Shown piece by piece: positions 1-11,270 of a DNA stretch of 64,000 nucleotides. Source of the stretch: Thinopyrum elongatum (taxonomy: Eukaryota; Streptophyta; Magnoliopsida; Poales; Poaceae); assembly GCA_011799875.1 (NCBI GenBank), contig CM022303.1:221119544-221183543 (forward strand). The letters are read 5' to 3'. Every line of letters starts with the position of its first letter. The stretch's first letter is position 1. The notes under the pieces are model-generated. The model ran no database searches. It was given only the letters and a program-made list of their open reading frames with translations, and was not told the DNA's origin. The translations under genes were made by a program, and so were the position numbers.

Positions 1-634
1 GTGGGAGGTAACACCCGTAGTCCTACCAAATGGATGATATGTGATGGGTTACAGAGTTACTCCTGGAGCTGTTTGGGTGGAGGAGGAAGAGGGAACAGGT
101 CCTTTGCCCTGCCTCGTATGTGTGTGCGGGGGCATGTGTTCTAAGAGAGTTAAGTGAGTTCAACCCCTCTGCATGGAGGGGCACCGGGGGGTCTTATAGG
201 CCGCCCCCCCAGGGTTACAATGGTAATACTACATGGGTGTGGGGCCCTGGTGTCATCCTCTGTGAGCCGACAGTGGGGGCCGCCGGGCCTGCCAAGTCCG
301 CCGGGCACGGGTCTCGACGGGTCCATCGGGTACGGGCCGTACTGGGGCCGCCGAGCGTGGGTATGGCCGGCTTCTCGCCACTCTGGCATGCCCCGCCAGG
401 CGTGATGGGGCGGCCAGCGTCGCCTAGCTACAGGGTTGCGCCATCAGGACACTGCCCGCCCCGGGCGGGGGCGTGGGGCACACTATTGTCGTGCCCGTCA
501 TGGCCGGTGTAAAGGAGGGCGTACTGTAGCCATGCTCGCCTGTCGCTTGAGAGTTGTCGTCTGGTGGCCAACCGACTTGCGGTAGCCGGCTAGGACGGGT
601 GGCCGCACCTGGCCGGCTCGCGTTGGGGAGCCGG
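1..634. other. GC-rich unclassified repeat-like flank
   Basis: This GC-rich stretch is the left host of the LTR composite that begins at 640. Its last five bases (CGGGT, 635-639) are duplicated at 15297-15301, so the sequence continued at about 15302 before that insertion. The open frames in it (for example 120-512) overlap on both strands and show no recognisable domain, so I call no gene. It may be part of an older transposon, but I see no terminal repeat that identifies one. Confidence 0.4.
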
Positions 635-639
635 CGGGT

Positions 640-2227
640 TGATACGTCTCCAACGTATCTATAATTTTTTATTGTTCCATGCTGTTATATTATCATTCTT
701 GGATGTTTTATATTCATTTTATAGCAACTTTATATTATTTTTTGGGACTAACCTATTGACATAGTGCCCACTGCCAGTTGCTATTTTTTGCTTTTTTTTA
801 CTTTGCGGAATAACCATATCAAACGGAGTCCAAACGCAGCGAAACTTTTTGGAGATTTTTTTCTGCCCAGAAGACAACTTAGGAGCCAAGGAAGTGCACG
901 AGGGGAGGTCGATGGGGCCCACAAGACACCAGGGCGCGCCAGAGGCCCCTGGCGCACCCAAGTGGGTACTAGGACCCACGGGAGTCCTTTCCACCGCCTC
1001 TCAACTGTATAAATACCCAAATATTCCAGAAACCCTAGGGGAGTCAACGAAACACAATTCCAGCCGCCGCAAGTTCCAGAACCACGAGATCCAATCTAGA
1101 TCCCTATTCCAGCACCTTGCTGGAGGGGAACACGATCACGGAGGGGTTCATCATCCTCATTGGTGCTCCTCCGATGATGCATGAGTCGTTTACCACAGAC
1201 CTACGGGTCCGTAGGCAGTAGCTAGATGGCTTCTTCTCTCTTTTTGATTCTCAATACAATGTTCTCCTAGATGTTCTTGGAGATATATTTGATGTAATGA
1301 CTTTTTGCGGTGTGTTTGTTGGGATCCGATGAATTGCGAGTTTATGATCAGTTCTATCTATGAATATTATTTGAGTCTTCTTTGAGCTCTTATATGCATG
1401 ATTGTTATAGCCTCGTATTTCTTCTCCGAAACTTGGGTTTGGTTTGGCCAACTAGATTGATTTTTCTTGCAATGGGAAGAGGTGCTTTGTGATGGGTTCG
1501 ATCTTGCGGTGTCCTCACCCAATGACAGAAGGGGTAGCGAGGCACGCATGTATCATTTCTACTAAGGATAAAAAGATGGGGTCTATTCCTACATGAATAG
1601 ATCTTGTCTACATCATGTCATCGTTCTTATTGCATTACTCTGTTTCTCCATGAACTTAATACACTAGATGCATACTGTATAGCGGTCGATGTGTGGAGTA
1701 ATAGTAGTAGATGCAGGCAGGAGTCGGTCTACTAATCTTGGATGTGATGCCTATATACATTATCATTGCCTTGGATATTGTCATAATTATTTGCTCTTCT
1801 ATCAATTGCCCAACAGTAATTTGTTTACCCACCGTATGCTATTTTCTCGAGAGAAGCCACTAGTGAAATCTGCGGCCCCCGGGTCTATTTTCTATCATAT
1901 TGTATTCAGATCTATTATTCCAAAAACCCAAAAATACCTTGCTGCACTTTTTCTTTATTTATTTTATTTTGTGTTTTTGTCAGATCTATTTATCCAATCT
2001 CATACAATTTAATATATCTCAATACTGAGGAGGGATTGTCAACCCCTCTTACGCGTTGGGTTGCAAGTATTTGTTATTTGTGTGCAGGTGCTGTTCACAT
2101 AGTGTTGCTTGGTTCTTCTACTGGATTGATATAACCTTGGTTTCATAACTGAGAGAAATACTTATCATTGTTGTGCTGCATCATCCTCTCCTCTTTGGGG
2201 AAATACCAACACAGATACAAGCAATTA
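640..2227 (+). repeat. 5' LTR of outer element (LTR1 subfamily)
   Basis: This 1588-bp LTR starts with TG and ends in TA, where the partner LTR at 13717-15296 ends in CA. A TATA-like TATAAATA lies at 1008-1015, followed by CCCAAATATTCCAGAAACCC, the probable start region of the element transcript. A tRNA-like primer site begins 11 bases after its end. It differs from its partner at many positions by eye, so the insertion is not recent. Confidence 0.85.
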
Positions 2228-2238
2228 GGAAGAATTTC

Positions 2239-2314
2239 TGGCGCCATTGCCGGGGAGGATCAAGTCAAGATAGTCTCCCATCAACTTGCCAATTTCTGGC
2301 GCCGTTGCCGGGGA
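2239..2314 (+). other. Duplicated primer-binding site
   Basis: Two copies of the primer-binding site lie 58 bases apart, TGGCGCCATTGCCGGGGA at 2239 and TGGCGCCGTTGCCGGGGA at 2297, each preceded by AATTTC. The first copy is at the normal distance from the LTR end (11 bases between them). The second matches the single sites of the sister elements at 5406 and 10371. The site should pair with the 3' end of a host tRNA to prime reverse transcription. Confidence 0.7.
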
Positions 2315-2547
2315 GACATCATCAACATCTATCAGGTTCCTAATCACAAATCTCATCTCCTTGCAATTACTTTATTTGCCATTTGCCTCTCGTTTTCATC
2401 TCCCCCACTTCTAAAATGTTTTTGCGAAAAGCACAAAAATATTTGCCTTCTTTTTCGTTTGCCTTTTTCTCGTTCGATCTTTTGTTTGCTTGTGTTGCCA
2501 TGTGCCTTCTATTTGCTTGCATCTTCGCTTGCTAAAAATCTATTGGT

Positions 2548-3387
2548 ATGGATCCTCATCCACTTGCTAATATTTTTAAAAGATCCAATCATGATTAACC
2601 AATTGCTAGTGAGTTGAGTGCACTAGATTATCATTATGAAGTTTTGCCTGAAATTCGTGAATATGAAAATTGTGATGAAGTGTTGAAAGAAGAAATTTAT
2701 AAAGTGATTCATGATAGCTCTTTCAATGAAAAGCATGATTGCAATGATGTTATTATAAATTCCATTAATGTCAATTGTGCTAATAATATGCAAAACTACA
2801 AGCTTGGGGATGATGATATTGTTATATCTACTACTTATTGCAAAGATCATGATTGGGGTGATAATGCTTCTTATGATCTTGAAAATTTATTTAAGCCTCG
2901 TGATGAATATGTTTGCGATAATATTGGAAGTGGGTTTGGAAGAGTGTCAACTCTAGGTAATAATGATCCCACTTCTGTGGAGAATGATCAATCTTATGAA
3001 TTTTTTGATAAAAGTGGGCTTGGAGAGGTAATGACTTTATTTGATGATCCCACTATTTTGGAAGAGTGTCAACTTTGCATGCATGTGGATCAAAAAAAGA
3101 AAAATTTATTTGATAGCTATATTGTTGAATTTGATTATGATCCTACATGTAATTATTATGAGAGAGGAAAATATGGTTGTAGAAATTTTTATGTTACTAA
3201 ACTACCTCTCGTTATGTTGGGATTGCTATTGTTTCTTTCTTTTTCCTTGCATATGCTAGTTTTCGCTTGCCTAGATAATTTGTTTGCCTATGAAATGCCT
3301 ATGCATCGGAAGTATGTTAGACTTAAATATGTTTGTCACATGTTTTATGATGCTCTCTTCGTGTGTCAATTATTATCTTTCATGTGA
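2548..3387 (+). pseudogene. Element-borne acidic ORF of unknown function, early stop
   Basis: The frame opens with ATG at 2548, meets a TAA at 2596, then stays open to the stop at 3385-3387. Without the TAA it would be about 279 codons. The N-terminal two thirds is rich in Asp, Glu, Asn and Tyr. A hydrophobic stretch near the C terminus (3205-3280) looks like one or two membrane segments, followed by a basic MPMHRKYVRLKYVC. I recognise no domain. From memory, similar C-terminal sequence recurs in many Triticeae LTR elements. It is unrelated to the ORF of the neighbouring B and B' copies, so related LTRs carry different cargo here. Confidence 0.6.
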
Positions 3388-3819
3388 GCACCAATAAAAT
3401 CTTATGCCTAGCTAGGGGCGCTTGTTGGGAGGCAACCCAATGAATAAAATAATGGTTTCTCTTTTTCTTTCTGTTTTTGTGTATTCACACAATTATGCTA
3501 CTATTATCATTGTGTTTTATTGTTTTAATTAGTGTTTGTGCCAAGTAAAGCCTTTAGGGTGACAGTTGATTCGATCTTGTTGGAAAACAGAAACTTTTAC
3601 GTCCAGTAGCAGAATTGTTAGAAATCACTGGCGCGACGAAAAACTCTGAATTTTTTACACAAGATTGATATATGAATTTCCTATATTGTCATTATTTTTA
3701 AAAAAAAATGGACTTACAGAACAATGAGTAAAATTCGAGTCTTTACAAACTGTTCTGTTTTTGACATATTCTATTTTCGTTGCATTGTGTGCTTATTTTG
3801 ATGAATCTATGGATTATAC

Positions 3820-5394
3820 TGATACGTCTCCAACGTATCTATAATTTTTGCTTGTTTCATGCTATTATATTATCATTCTTGGATGTTTTACAATCATTTT
3901 ATAGCAACTTTATATCATTTTTTGGCACTAACCTATTGACATAGTGCCCAGTGCCAGTTGTTGTTTTTTGCTTGTTTTTTACTTCGCAGAATATCAGTAC
4001 CAAACAGAGTCCAAACGCAGCGAAACTTTTTGGAGAATTTTTTTGGACCAGAAGACACAACATGGGCCAAAGAAGTACCAGAGGGGAGGCCTGAGGTGGG
4101 CACAACCCACCTGGGCGCGCCCAGGGGGGTTTTGGTGGCCTCCCACACTGTCTCTTCGCCCTATAAATCCCCAAATATTCAAGAAACCCTAGGGAGTCGA
4201 CGAAAAACAATTCCAACCGCCGCAAGTTCCAGAACCACAACATCCAATCTAGACACCATCACGGAGGGGTTCATCATCCTCATTGGTGCCTCTCTGATGA
4301 TGCGTGAGTAGTTCATCATAGACCTAACGGGTCCGTAGGCAGTAGCTAGATGGCTTCCTCTCTCTTTTTTGATTCTCAATACAATGGTCTCTTGGAGATC
4401 TATTTAATGTAACTCTTTTTTGCGGTGTGTTTGTTGGAATCTGATGAACTTTGAGTTTATGATCAGATCTATATCCATGAATATTATTTGAGTCTTCTTT
4501 TGATCTCTTATATGCATGATTATTTATAGCCTCGTATTTCTTCTTCAAATCTTTGGTTTAGTTAGGCCAACGAGATCGATTTTTCTTGCCATGGGAAGAG
4601 GTGCTTTGTGATGGGTTAAATCGTGCAGTCTTCTTTCCCAGTGATAGAAGGGGCAGCAAGACACGCATGTATCATTGCTATTAAGGATAACAAGATGGGG
4701 GGGCTATTCCTACATGAATATATCTCGTCTACATCATGTCATTGTTCTTATTGCATTACTCCATTTTTCCATGAACTTAATACACTATATGCATGCTGGC
4801 TGGCGGTCGATGTGTGGAGTAATAGTAGTAGATGCAGGCAGGAGTCGGTCTACTAATCTTGAACGTGATGCCTATATATTGATCATTGCCTTGGATATCG
4901 TCATAATTATTCGATATTCTATCAATTGCCCAACAGTAATTTGTTTACCAACCGTGTGCTATTTTCTTGAGAGAAGCCACTAGTGAAATCTACGGCCCCC
5001 GGGTCTATTCTTTGTCATATTTGCTTTGAGATATATTTTTATTCGCTTTTATTTTCAGATCTATTATCCCAAAACCCCAAAAATACCTTGCTGCACTTTT
5101 TGTTACTTATTTTATTTCATGTTTTATCGAGACCTATTTATCCAATCTACACAATTTTTACCCCGTCAACTTGACAATTTCGGGCGCCGTTACCCGTAGA
5201 GGGATTGACAACCCCTCATAAGCGTCGGGTTGCAAGTATTTGTTCTTTGTGTGCAGGTACCGTTTACATAGTGTTGCTTGGTTCTCCTACTAGATTGATA
5301 CCTTGGTTTCATAACTGAGGGAAATACCTACCGTAGCTATGCTGCATCATCCCTTCCTCTTTGGGGAAATACCGACGTAGTTCAAGCGACATCA
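3820..5394 (+). repeat. LTR2 copy 1
   Basis: This 1575-bp LTR begins TGATACG and ends CA. The TATA-like box is TATAAAT at 4162-4168. It interrupts the internal region of the outer element right after GGATTATAC. Near its 3' end (5170-5200) it contains a sequence resembling the primer-binding region, which LTR1 lacks. The partner is 8779-10359. Confidence 0.85.
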
Positions 5395-5603
5395 AAAGGA
5401 ATTTCTGGCGCCGTTGCCGGGGAGACATCATCAACATCTATCAGGTTCCTAATCACAAATCTCATCTCCTTGTAATTTACTTCATTTGCCATTTGCCTCT
5501 CGTTTTCATCTCCCCCACTTCACAAAAAATTACCGTTTTATTCGCCTCTTTTTTTCGTTCGCCGTTTTCTAGTCAAATCTCTTATTTGCTTGAACTTGTC
5601 ACC

Positions 5604-6284
5604 ATGAGTGACTTTGGTATGGCAGAAAAAGATGATGGCCTAACTCCTAAAATTGGACGATCTGGCAATCTGGATGCTAAAACTTTTGTTTTGGGGCAAG
5701 AGAACATTATGGGAAAAGAACATATCCAAGAATTTTTCAATAGTGTTGGAAATTTGACTCTTGATGATACTTCTATACTTGAAAGAACTAAATCTTATGC
5801 GGAAGCTATTTCAGCACTAGTTCTGAAACTTGAAAATAAATTTATCCGTACCCACCCTACCTTACAGAGATTGTTTTATGAGCTACCCGTTATAAAGGAT
5901 CCTAAAGCAAAAAAGTTAGCTACCCTTATTCTTATGAATGAATTTGACTACATAGTAGTGGAAACTAGGGAAAATTTTGATTTTTATGGTATGAGCCATG
6001 AAAAACCGGTGATAAATGAGATCCTTTATAATAGTGATTATATGTTGAGACATTTTCTTGGAAATAACCAAACTTTTTATGAGAATCTTAAAAAGGAAAT
6101 CTCAGTTTTATATATAATCCAACAAGTTTTCAATGATGTTAATCAACAATATTCTTTGATTGTTGCCGGGAATCAAAGGGGATACGTAGATGGGCAACTT
6201 GATAATGCTAAAATTTATATGGATAATGTGTTTCAAGTTATTTTTGCAAAACCTCCTGACAAGAACACATCTATGGAAAAATAA
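5604..6284 (+). CDS. Unknown protein of non-autonomous LTR element (226 aa)
   Basis: This intact ORF follows the primer-binding site (5406-5423). I chose the ATG at 5604 because its context (caccATGa) is good and the degraded sister copy at 10569 uses the same one. The product is about 226 residues, hydrophilic and probably alpha-helical, with many Lys, Glu, Asn and Leu. It shows no CCHC knuckle, protease DSG, reverse transcriptase or integrase motif. By position just after the primer-binding site it could stand in for gag, but I cannot show homology. The sister copy differs mainly by substitutions and keeps the frame apart from one stop, which suggests past selection or recent common origin. 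Confidence 0.6.
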   Translation: MSDFGMAEKDDGLTPKIGRSGNLDAKTFVLGQENIMGKEHIQEFFNSVGNLTLDDTSILERTKSYAEAISALVLKLENKFIRTHPTLQRLFYELPVIKDPKAKKLATLILMNEFDYIVVETRENFDFYGMSHEKPVINEILYNSDYMLRHFLGNNQTFYENLKKEISVLYIIQQVFNDVNQQYSLIVAGNQRGYVDGQLDNAKIYMDNVFQVIFAKPPDKNTSMEK

Positions 6285-6728
6285 AACTAAAGATGACAAT
6301 ACTTGAATCTATGCATTATGCCTAGCTAGGGGCATAAAACGATAGCGCTTGTTGGGAGGCAACCCAATGAATATATTTTTTCCTTTTTCTTTCTGTTCTT
6401 GAGTGTTTGCACAATTATGACTCTGTTATGATTGTGTTTTTTATGTTTTAATTAGTGTTTGTGCCAAATAAAGCCTTTGGGATAGCTTTGGTGATAGTTG
6501 ATTTGATCCTGTTGAAAAACAGAAACTCTTGCGTCCAGTAACAGAATTGTTTAAATTCGCAGAAGCGGCAAAAAGTTCTGAATTTTTTACACAAGATTCA
6601 TCTGTTATCCTAATGTTTCAGAAATTTTGGAGTTACAGAAGTATGAGAACAATTCGTATCTTTACAGACTGTTCTCTTTTTGACAGATTCTGTTTTCTTT
6701 GCATTGTGTGTTTATTTTGATGAATCTA

Positions 6729-8763
6729 TGATACATATATCGGGGGGGTATAAGCCATGGTAAAGTTAGAATATAGCGGATATAATGCAATAAAAAAAAT
6801 TGAATGGGTTTGCTACTGTACTTAAAGTAAAGATTGGTTTTCTTATACTAAGAGATCTCACGAAGGTTTTGTTAAGTTTTGTGTGATTGAAGTTTTCATG
6901 TTTTGGGTGAGATCGCGATGGATGAAGGAATAAGGAGTGAAAAGAGCCTAAGCTTGGGGATGCCCCCTGGCACCCCAAGTTAATATTCAAGGAGAACCAA
7001 GCAACTAAGCTTGGGGATGCCCCGGAAGGCATCCCCTCTTTCTTCTAACGACCATCGGTAATTTACTTGGAGCTATATTTTTATTCATCGCATATCATGA
7101 GTTTTGCTTGGAGCGTCTTGTATTATATGAGTCTTTGCTTGTTTTTCTTTCTATTTTGTCACAAGTATCCTTGCTGGACACACCTATTTGAGAGAGCCAA
7201 AATTATGCTATGATTTGTTAGAATTGCTCTATATGCTTCACTTAAATTTTTTGAGCTATGGAATTGCTCTAGTGCTTCACTTATATCTTTTTGAGCATGG
7301 TGTGCTTTAATATTTTTGAAGAAATGCTCTCATGCTTCACTTAGATTAATTTTGAGAGTTAGTAATTTTTTGAAGGAATTCTCTCATGCTTCCCTTATAT
7401 TATTTTGAGAGACGAAAATTTTTATGCTCATGTTCTTCACTTAGATTTGTTTCAGCTTGTCAACAGCAATTGCTATATACAAAACTAGTCCCAAAGTGAT
7501 AGATATTCAAGAGGGATATGAGAAAAACTTTCATGAAGATCATTGGACAAAATAAACTTGATTCTTTGTAATAGTTTTGAGATATGATGATAGTGATATG
7601 TGAGTCATGTTGGTGAGTAATTATGCTTTAGTAAGAATATTGGTGTTAAGGTTTGTGATTCCCTATGCAAGCACAAAAGTCAATAGTTATGCAATGAAAT
7701 TACATCCTACTTGTGGTGCATTATTCGGTGTTAGTTATGTCTAATGCTCGTTTATGAGAATTTTTGCTTTTTGGTTGGTTGCTTCTCAATCTATTTGCTA
7801 GCCTTTCCTTGTACTAAGTGGGAATACTACTTGTGCATCCAAAATCCTTAAACCAAGTTGTGCCATATGAATCCACCATACCTACCTATATGCGGTATTT
7901 CCGTGTCGTTCCAAGTAAATTTGTAAGTTCCAACTCTAATTTTCAAACAGAATTTCCTTTTTGTGTGCCCGTACCTCTCATGAAGCGACAGGGGGTGGCC
8001 AATATTTTTCCATCCTAGATGTGTTATTCTCAAGATGAGTGTTGATTCACTTGTCATTGCACGAGAGTGTGGCGGTAATAGGGATGCCCAGTCCCGAAAT
8101 GAAAAAGAAATTTACTTTATGTTGTCAAATAATAAATTCCTTGGAAAGTGTTGGTATGGACAGTACCCGTGGATACGGCTAGCCGTGGAATGTGAAAGAA
8201 TGGTGGAAAAGGGAATAAACTTTATTTTCTGTTTGGGAACCGCCTATGATATTTCTAGCATGGAAAGTGTTGGGAATTACTCGGTCGTTTTCGTTGACAG
8301 GAAAAGTATGCCTCTCAAAAAAAATATTTCTTAATTTAAGCTTTGAGCTCTGGCACCTCTACAAATCCCTACTTCCCTCTGCGAAGGGCCTATCTATTTA
8401 CTTTATGCAATTTTTATTTGAGTCTCCATCTTCTCTTATAAAGCACCAACTAAGGGGCACTATGATCATACTTGAGCATTGGATGTAGCTAATATGCGAG
8501 TGTGTTTCATGAATGGATCAATGATTGAGCATGATGGGCTAGGGATAACTTTCTTTAGTGTTGATATTTTGAAAGACATGGTTGCTTGTTGATATGCTTG
8601 AGTATTGAAATCTTCATGTCAAAACTAGACTATTGCTTTGAACCATATAAAAGTCCAAATGTCCATGCTATGAAAGAAAATAATATGTGATGAACATGTT
8701 AGGCAGCATTCCACATCAAAAATTCTGTTTTTATCATTTACCTACTCGAGGACGAGTAGGAAT
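6729..8763 (+). other. Internal region of element B, non-coding
   Basis: This region between the ORF and the 3' LTR has no credible gene. It holds two AAGCTTGGGG motifs (6950 and 7007), a perfect 9-bp stem (7013-7021 with 7028-7036, 6-base loop) and a degenerate tandem repeat (7195-7450). From about 6800 to 7880 it is almost identical to 11774-12854 in element B'. Confidence 0.6.
7195..7450 (+). repeat. Degenerate tandem repeat (GCTCTcATGCTTCACTTA)
   Basis: About five imperfect units of 50-65 bases share the core GCTCTcATGCTTCACTTA followed by a T-rich TTTTTGAG. The array lies in the non-coding 3' half of element B and recurs in B'. Its role is unknown. Confidence 0.6.
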
Positions 8764-8778
8764 TAAGCTTGGGGATGC
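8764..8778 (+). other. Polypurine tract before LTR2 copy 2
   Basis: The sequence TTAAGCTTGGGGATGC abuts the TG of the LTR at 8779 and is the expected start site of plus-strand DNA synthesis. The same motif precedes the LTR at 13717, and its core recurs twice inside elements B and B'. Confidence 0.55.
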
Positions 8779-10359
8779 TGATACGTCTCCAACGTATCTA
8801 TAATTTTTGCTTGTTCCATGTTGTTATATTATCATTCTTGGATGTTTTACAATCATTTTCTAGCAACTTTATATCATTTTTGGGGACTAACCTATTGACA
8901 TAGTGCCCAGTGCCAGTTGCTGTTTTTTCGTGTTTTTTACTTCCAGAATATCAGTTCCAAACGGAGTCCAAACACAGCGAAACTTTTTGGAGAATTTTTT
9001 TGGACCAGAAGACACAACATGGGCCAAAGAAGTACCAGAGGGGAGGCCCGAGGTGGGCACAACCCATCTGGGCGCGCCCAGGGGGGTTGTGCCCCCCTCA
9101 ATGGTCTCCCGCACCGCCTCTTCGCCTATAAATCCCCAAATATTCCACAAACCCTAGGGGAGTCGACGAAAAACAATTCCAGCCGCCGCAAGTTCCAGAA
9201 CCACGAGATCCAATCTAGACACCATCACGGAGGGGTTCATCATCCTCATTGGTGCCTCTCTGATGATGCGTGAGTAGTTCATCATAGACCTAACGGGTCC
9301 GTGGGCAGTAGCTAGATGGCTTCCTCTCTCTTTTTTGATTCTCAATACAATGGTCTCTTGGAGATCTATTTAATGTAACTCTTTTTTGCGGTGTGTTTGT
9401 TGGAATCTGATGAACTTTGAGTTTATGATCAGATCTATATCCATGAATATTATTTGAGTCTTCTTTTGATCTCTTATATGCATGATTATTTATAGCCTCG
9501 TATTTCTTCTTCAAATCTTTGGTTTAGTTAGGCCAACGAGATCGATTTTTCTTGCCATGGGAAGAGGTGCTTTGTGATGGGTTAAATCGTGCAGTGTTCT
9601 TTCCCAGTGACAGAAGGGGCAGCAAGACACGCATGTATCATTGCTATTAAGGATAACAAAATGGGGGGCTATTCCTACATGAATAGATCTCGTCTACATC
9701 ATGTCATCGTTCTTATTGCATTACTCCATTTTTCCATGAACTTAATACACTATATGCATGCTGGATAGCAGTCGATGTGTGGAGTAATAGTAGTAGATGC
9801 AGGCAGGAGTCAGTCTACTAATCTTGAACGTGATGCCTATATATTGATCATTGCCTTGGATATTGTCATAATTATTCGATCTTCTATCAATTGCCCAACA
9901 GTAAATTGTTTACCCACCATGTGCTATTTTCTTGAGAGAAGCCACTAGTGAAATCTACGGCCCCCAGGTCTATTCTTTGTCATATTTGCTTTGAGATATA
10001 TTTTTATTCGCTTTTATTTTCAGATCTATTATCCCAAAAACCCAAAAATACCTTGCTGCACTTTTTGTTACTTATTTTATTTCATGTTTTATCGAGATCT
10101 ATTTATCCAATCTACACAATTTTTACCCCGTCAACTTGACAATTTCTAGCGCCGTTACCCGTAGAGGAATTGACAACCCCTCATAAGCGTCGGGTTGCAA
10201 GTATTTGTTCTTTGTGTGCAGGTACCGTTTACATAGTGTTGCTTGGTTCTCCTACTGGATTGATACCTTGGTTTCATAACTAAGGGAAATACCTACTATA
10301 GCTGTGCTGCATCATCCCTTCCTCTTTGGGGAAATACCGACGTAGTTCAAGCGACATCA
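8779..10359 (+). repeat. LTR2 copy 2
   Basis: This 1581-bp LTR starts TG and ends CA, with TATA-like TATAAAT at 9127-9133. It serves both as the right LTR of element B and the left LTR of element B'. The 5 bases after it (AAAGG) belong to the primer-site leader and do not duplicate the bases before 3820. Confidence 0.85.
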
Positions 10360-10568
10360 AAAGGAATTTCTGGCGCTGTTGCCGGGGAGACATCATCAAC
10401 ATCTATCAGGTTCCTAATCACAAATCTCATCTCCTTGTAATTTACTTCATTTGCTATTTACCTCTCGTTTTCATCTCCCCCACTTCACAAAAAATTGCCG
10501 TTTTATTCGCCCCTTTTTTTTGTTTGCCGTTTTCTAGCCAAATCTCTTATTTGCTTGAACTTGTCACC

Positions 10569-11270
10569 ATGAGTGAATTTGGTAGGGCAGAAACAGATGA
10601 TGGCCTAACTCCTAAAATTGGACGATCTGGCAATCTGGATGCTAAAACTTTTGTTTTGGGGCAAGAGAATGTTATGGGAAAAGAACATATCCAAGAATTT
10701 TTTAATAGTGTTGGAAATTTGACTCTTGTTGATACTCCTATACTTAAAAGAACTAAATCTTATGCGGAAGCTATTTCAGCACTAGTTCTAAAACTTGAAA
10801 ATAAATTTATCCATACCCACCCTACCTTATAGAGATTGTTTTATGAGCTACGCGTTATAAAGGATCCTAAAGCAAAAAAGTTAGCTACCCTTATTCTTAT
10901 GAATGAATTTGATGACATAGTACGGGAAACTAGGGAAATTTTTGATTTTTATGGTATGAGCCGTGAAAAAACGGTGATAAATGAGATCCTTTATAATAGT
11001 GATTATATGTTGAGACATTTGCTTGGAAATAATCAAAAAATTTATGAGAATCTTAAAAAGGAAATCTCCGTTTTAGATATAATCCAACAAGTTTTCAATG
11101 ATGTTAATCAACAATATTCTTGGATTGTTGCCGGGAATCAAAGGGGATATGTAGATGGGCAATTTGATAATGCTAAAATTTCTATGGATAATGTGTTTCA
11201 AGTTATTTTTTCAAAACCTCCTGACAAGAACACATCTACGGAAAATAAATCTAAGGATGACAATACTTGA
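10569..11270 (+). pseudogene. Second copy of the unknown element ORF, one nonsense codon
   Basis: This is homologous along its length to the ORF at 5604-6284. ATG is at 10569 and a TAG lies at 10830-10832, where the intact copy has CAG (one C-to-T change). The same frame then stays open to 11270. The copy has about 8 extra C-terminal codons because its terminator differs. The primer-binding site upstream (10371) also carries a C-to-T change. Confidence 0.65.

Noticed and set aside
120..512. 130-codon frame near the left edge
   Set aside because: It is GC-rich, overlapped by open frames on both strands and shows no domain or codon bias.
8893..9157. Small frames repeated in each LTR copy (near 719, 3899, 8887, 13796)
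   Set aside because: They recur because the LTR recurs, overlap on both strands and vary in frame among copies.
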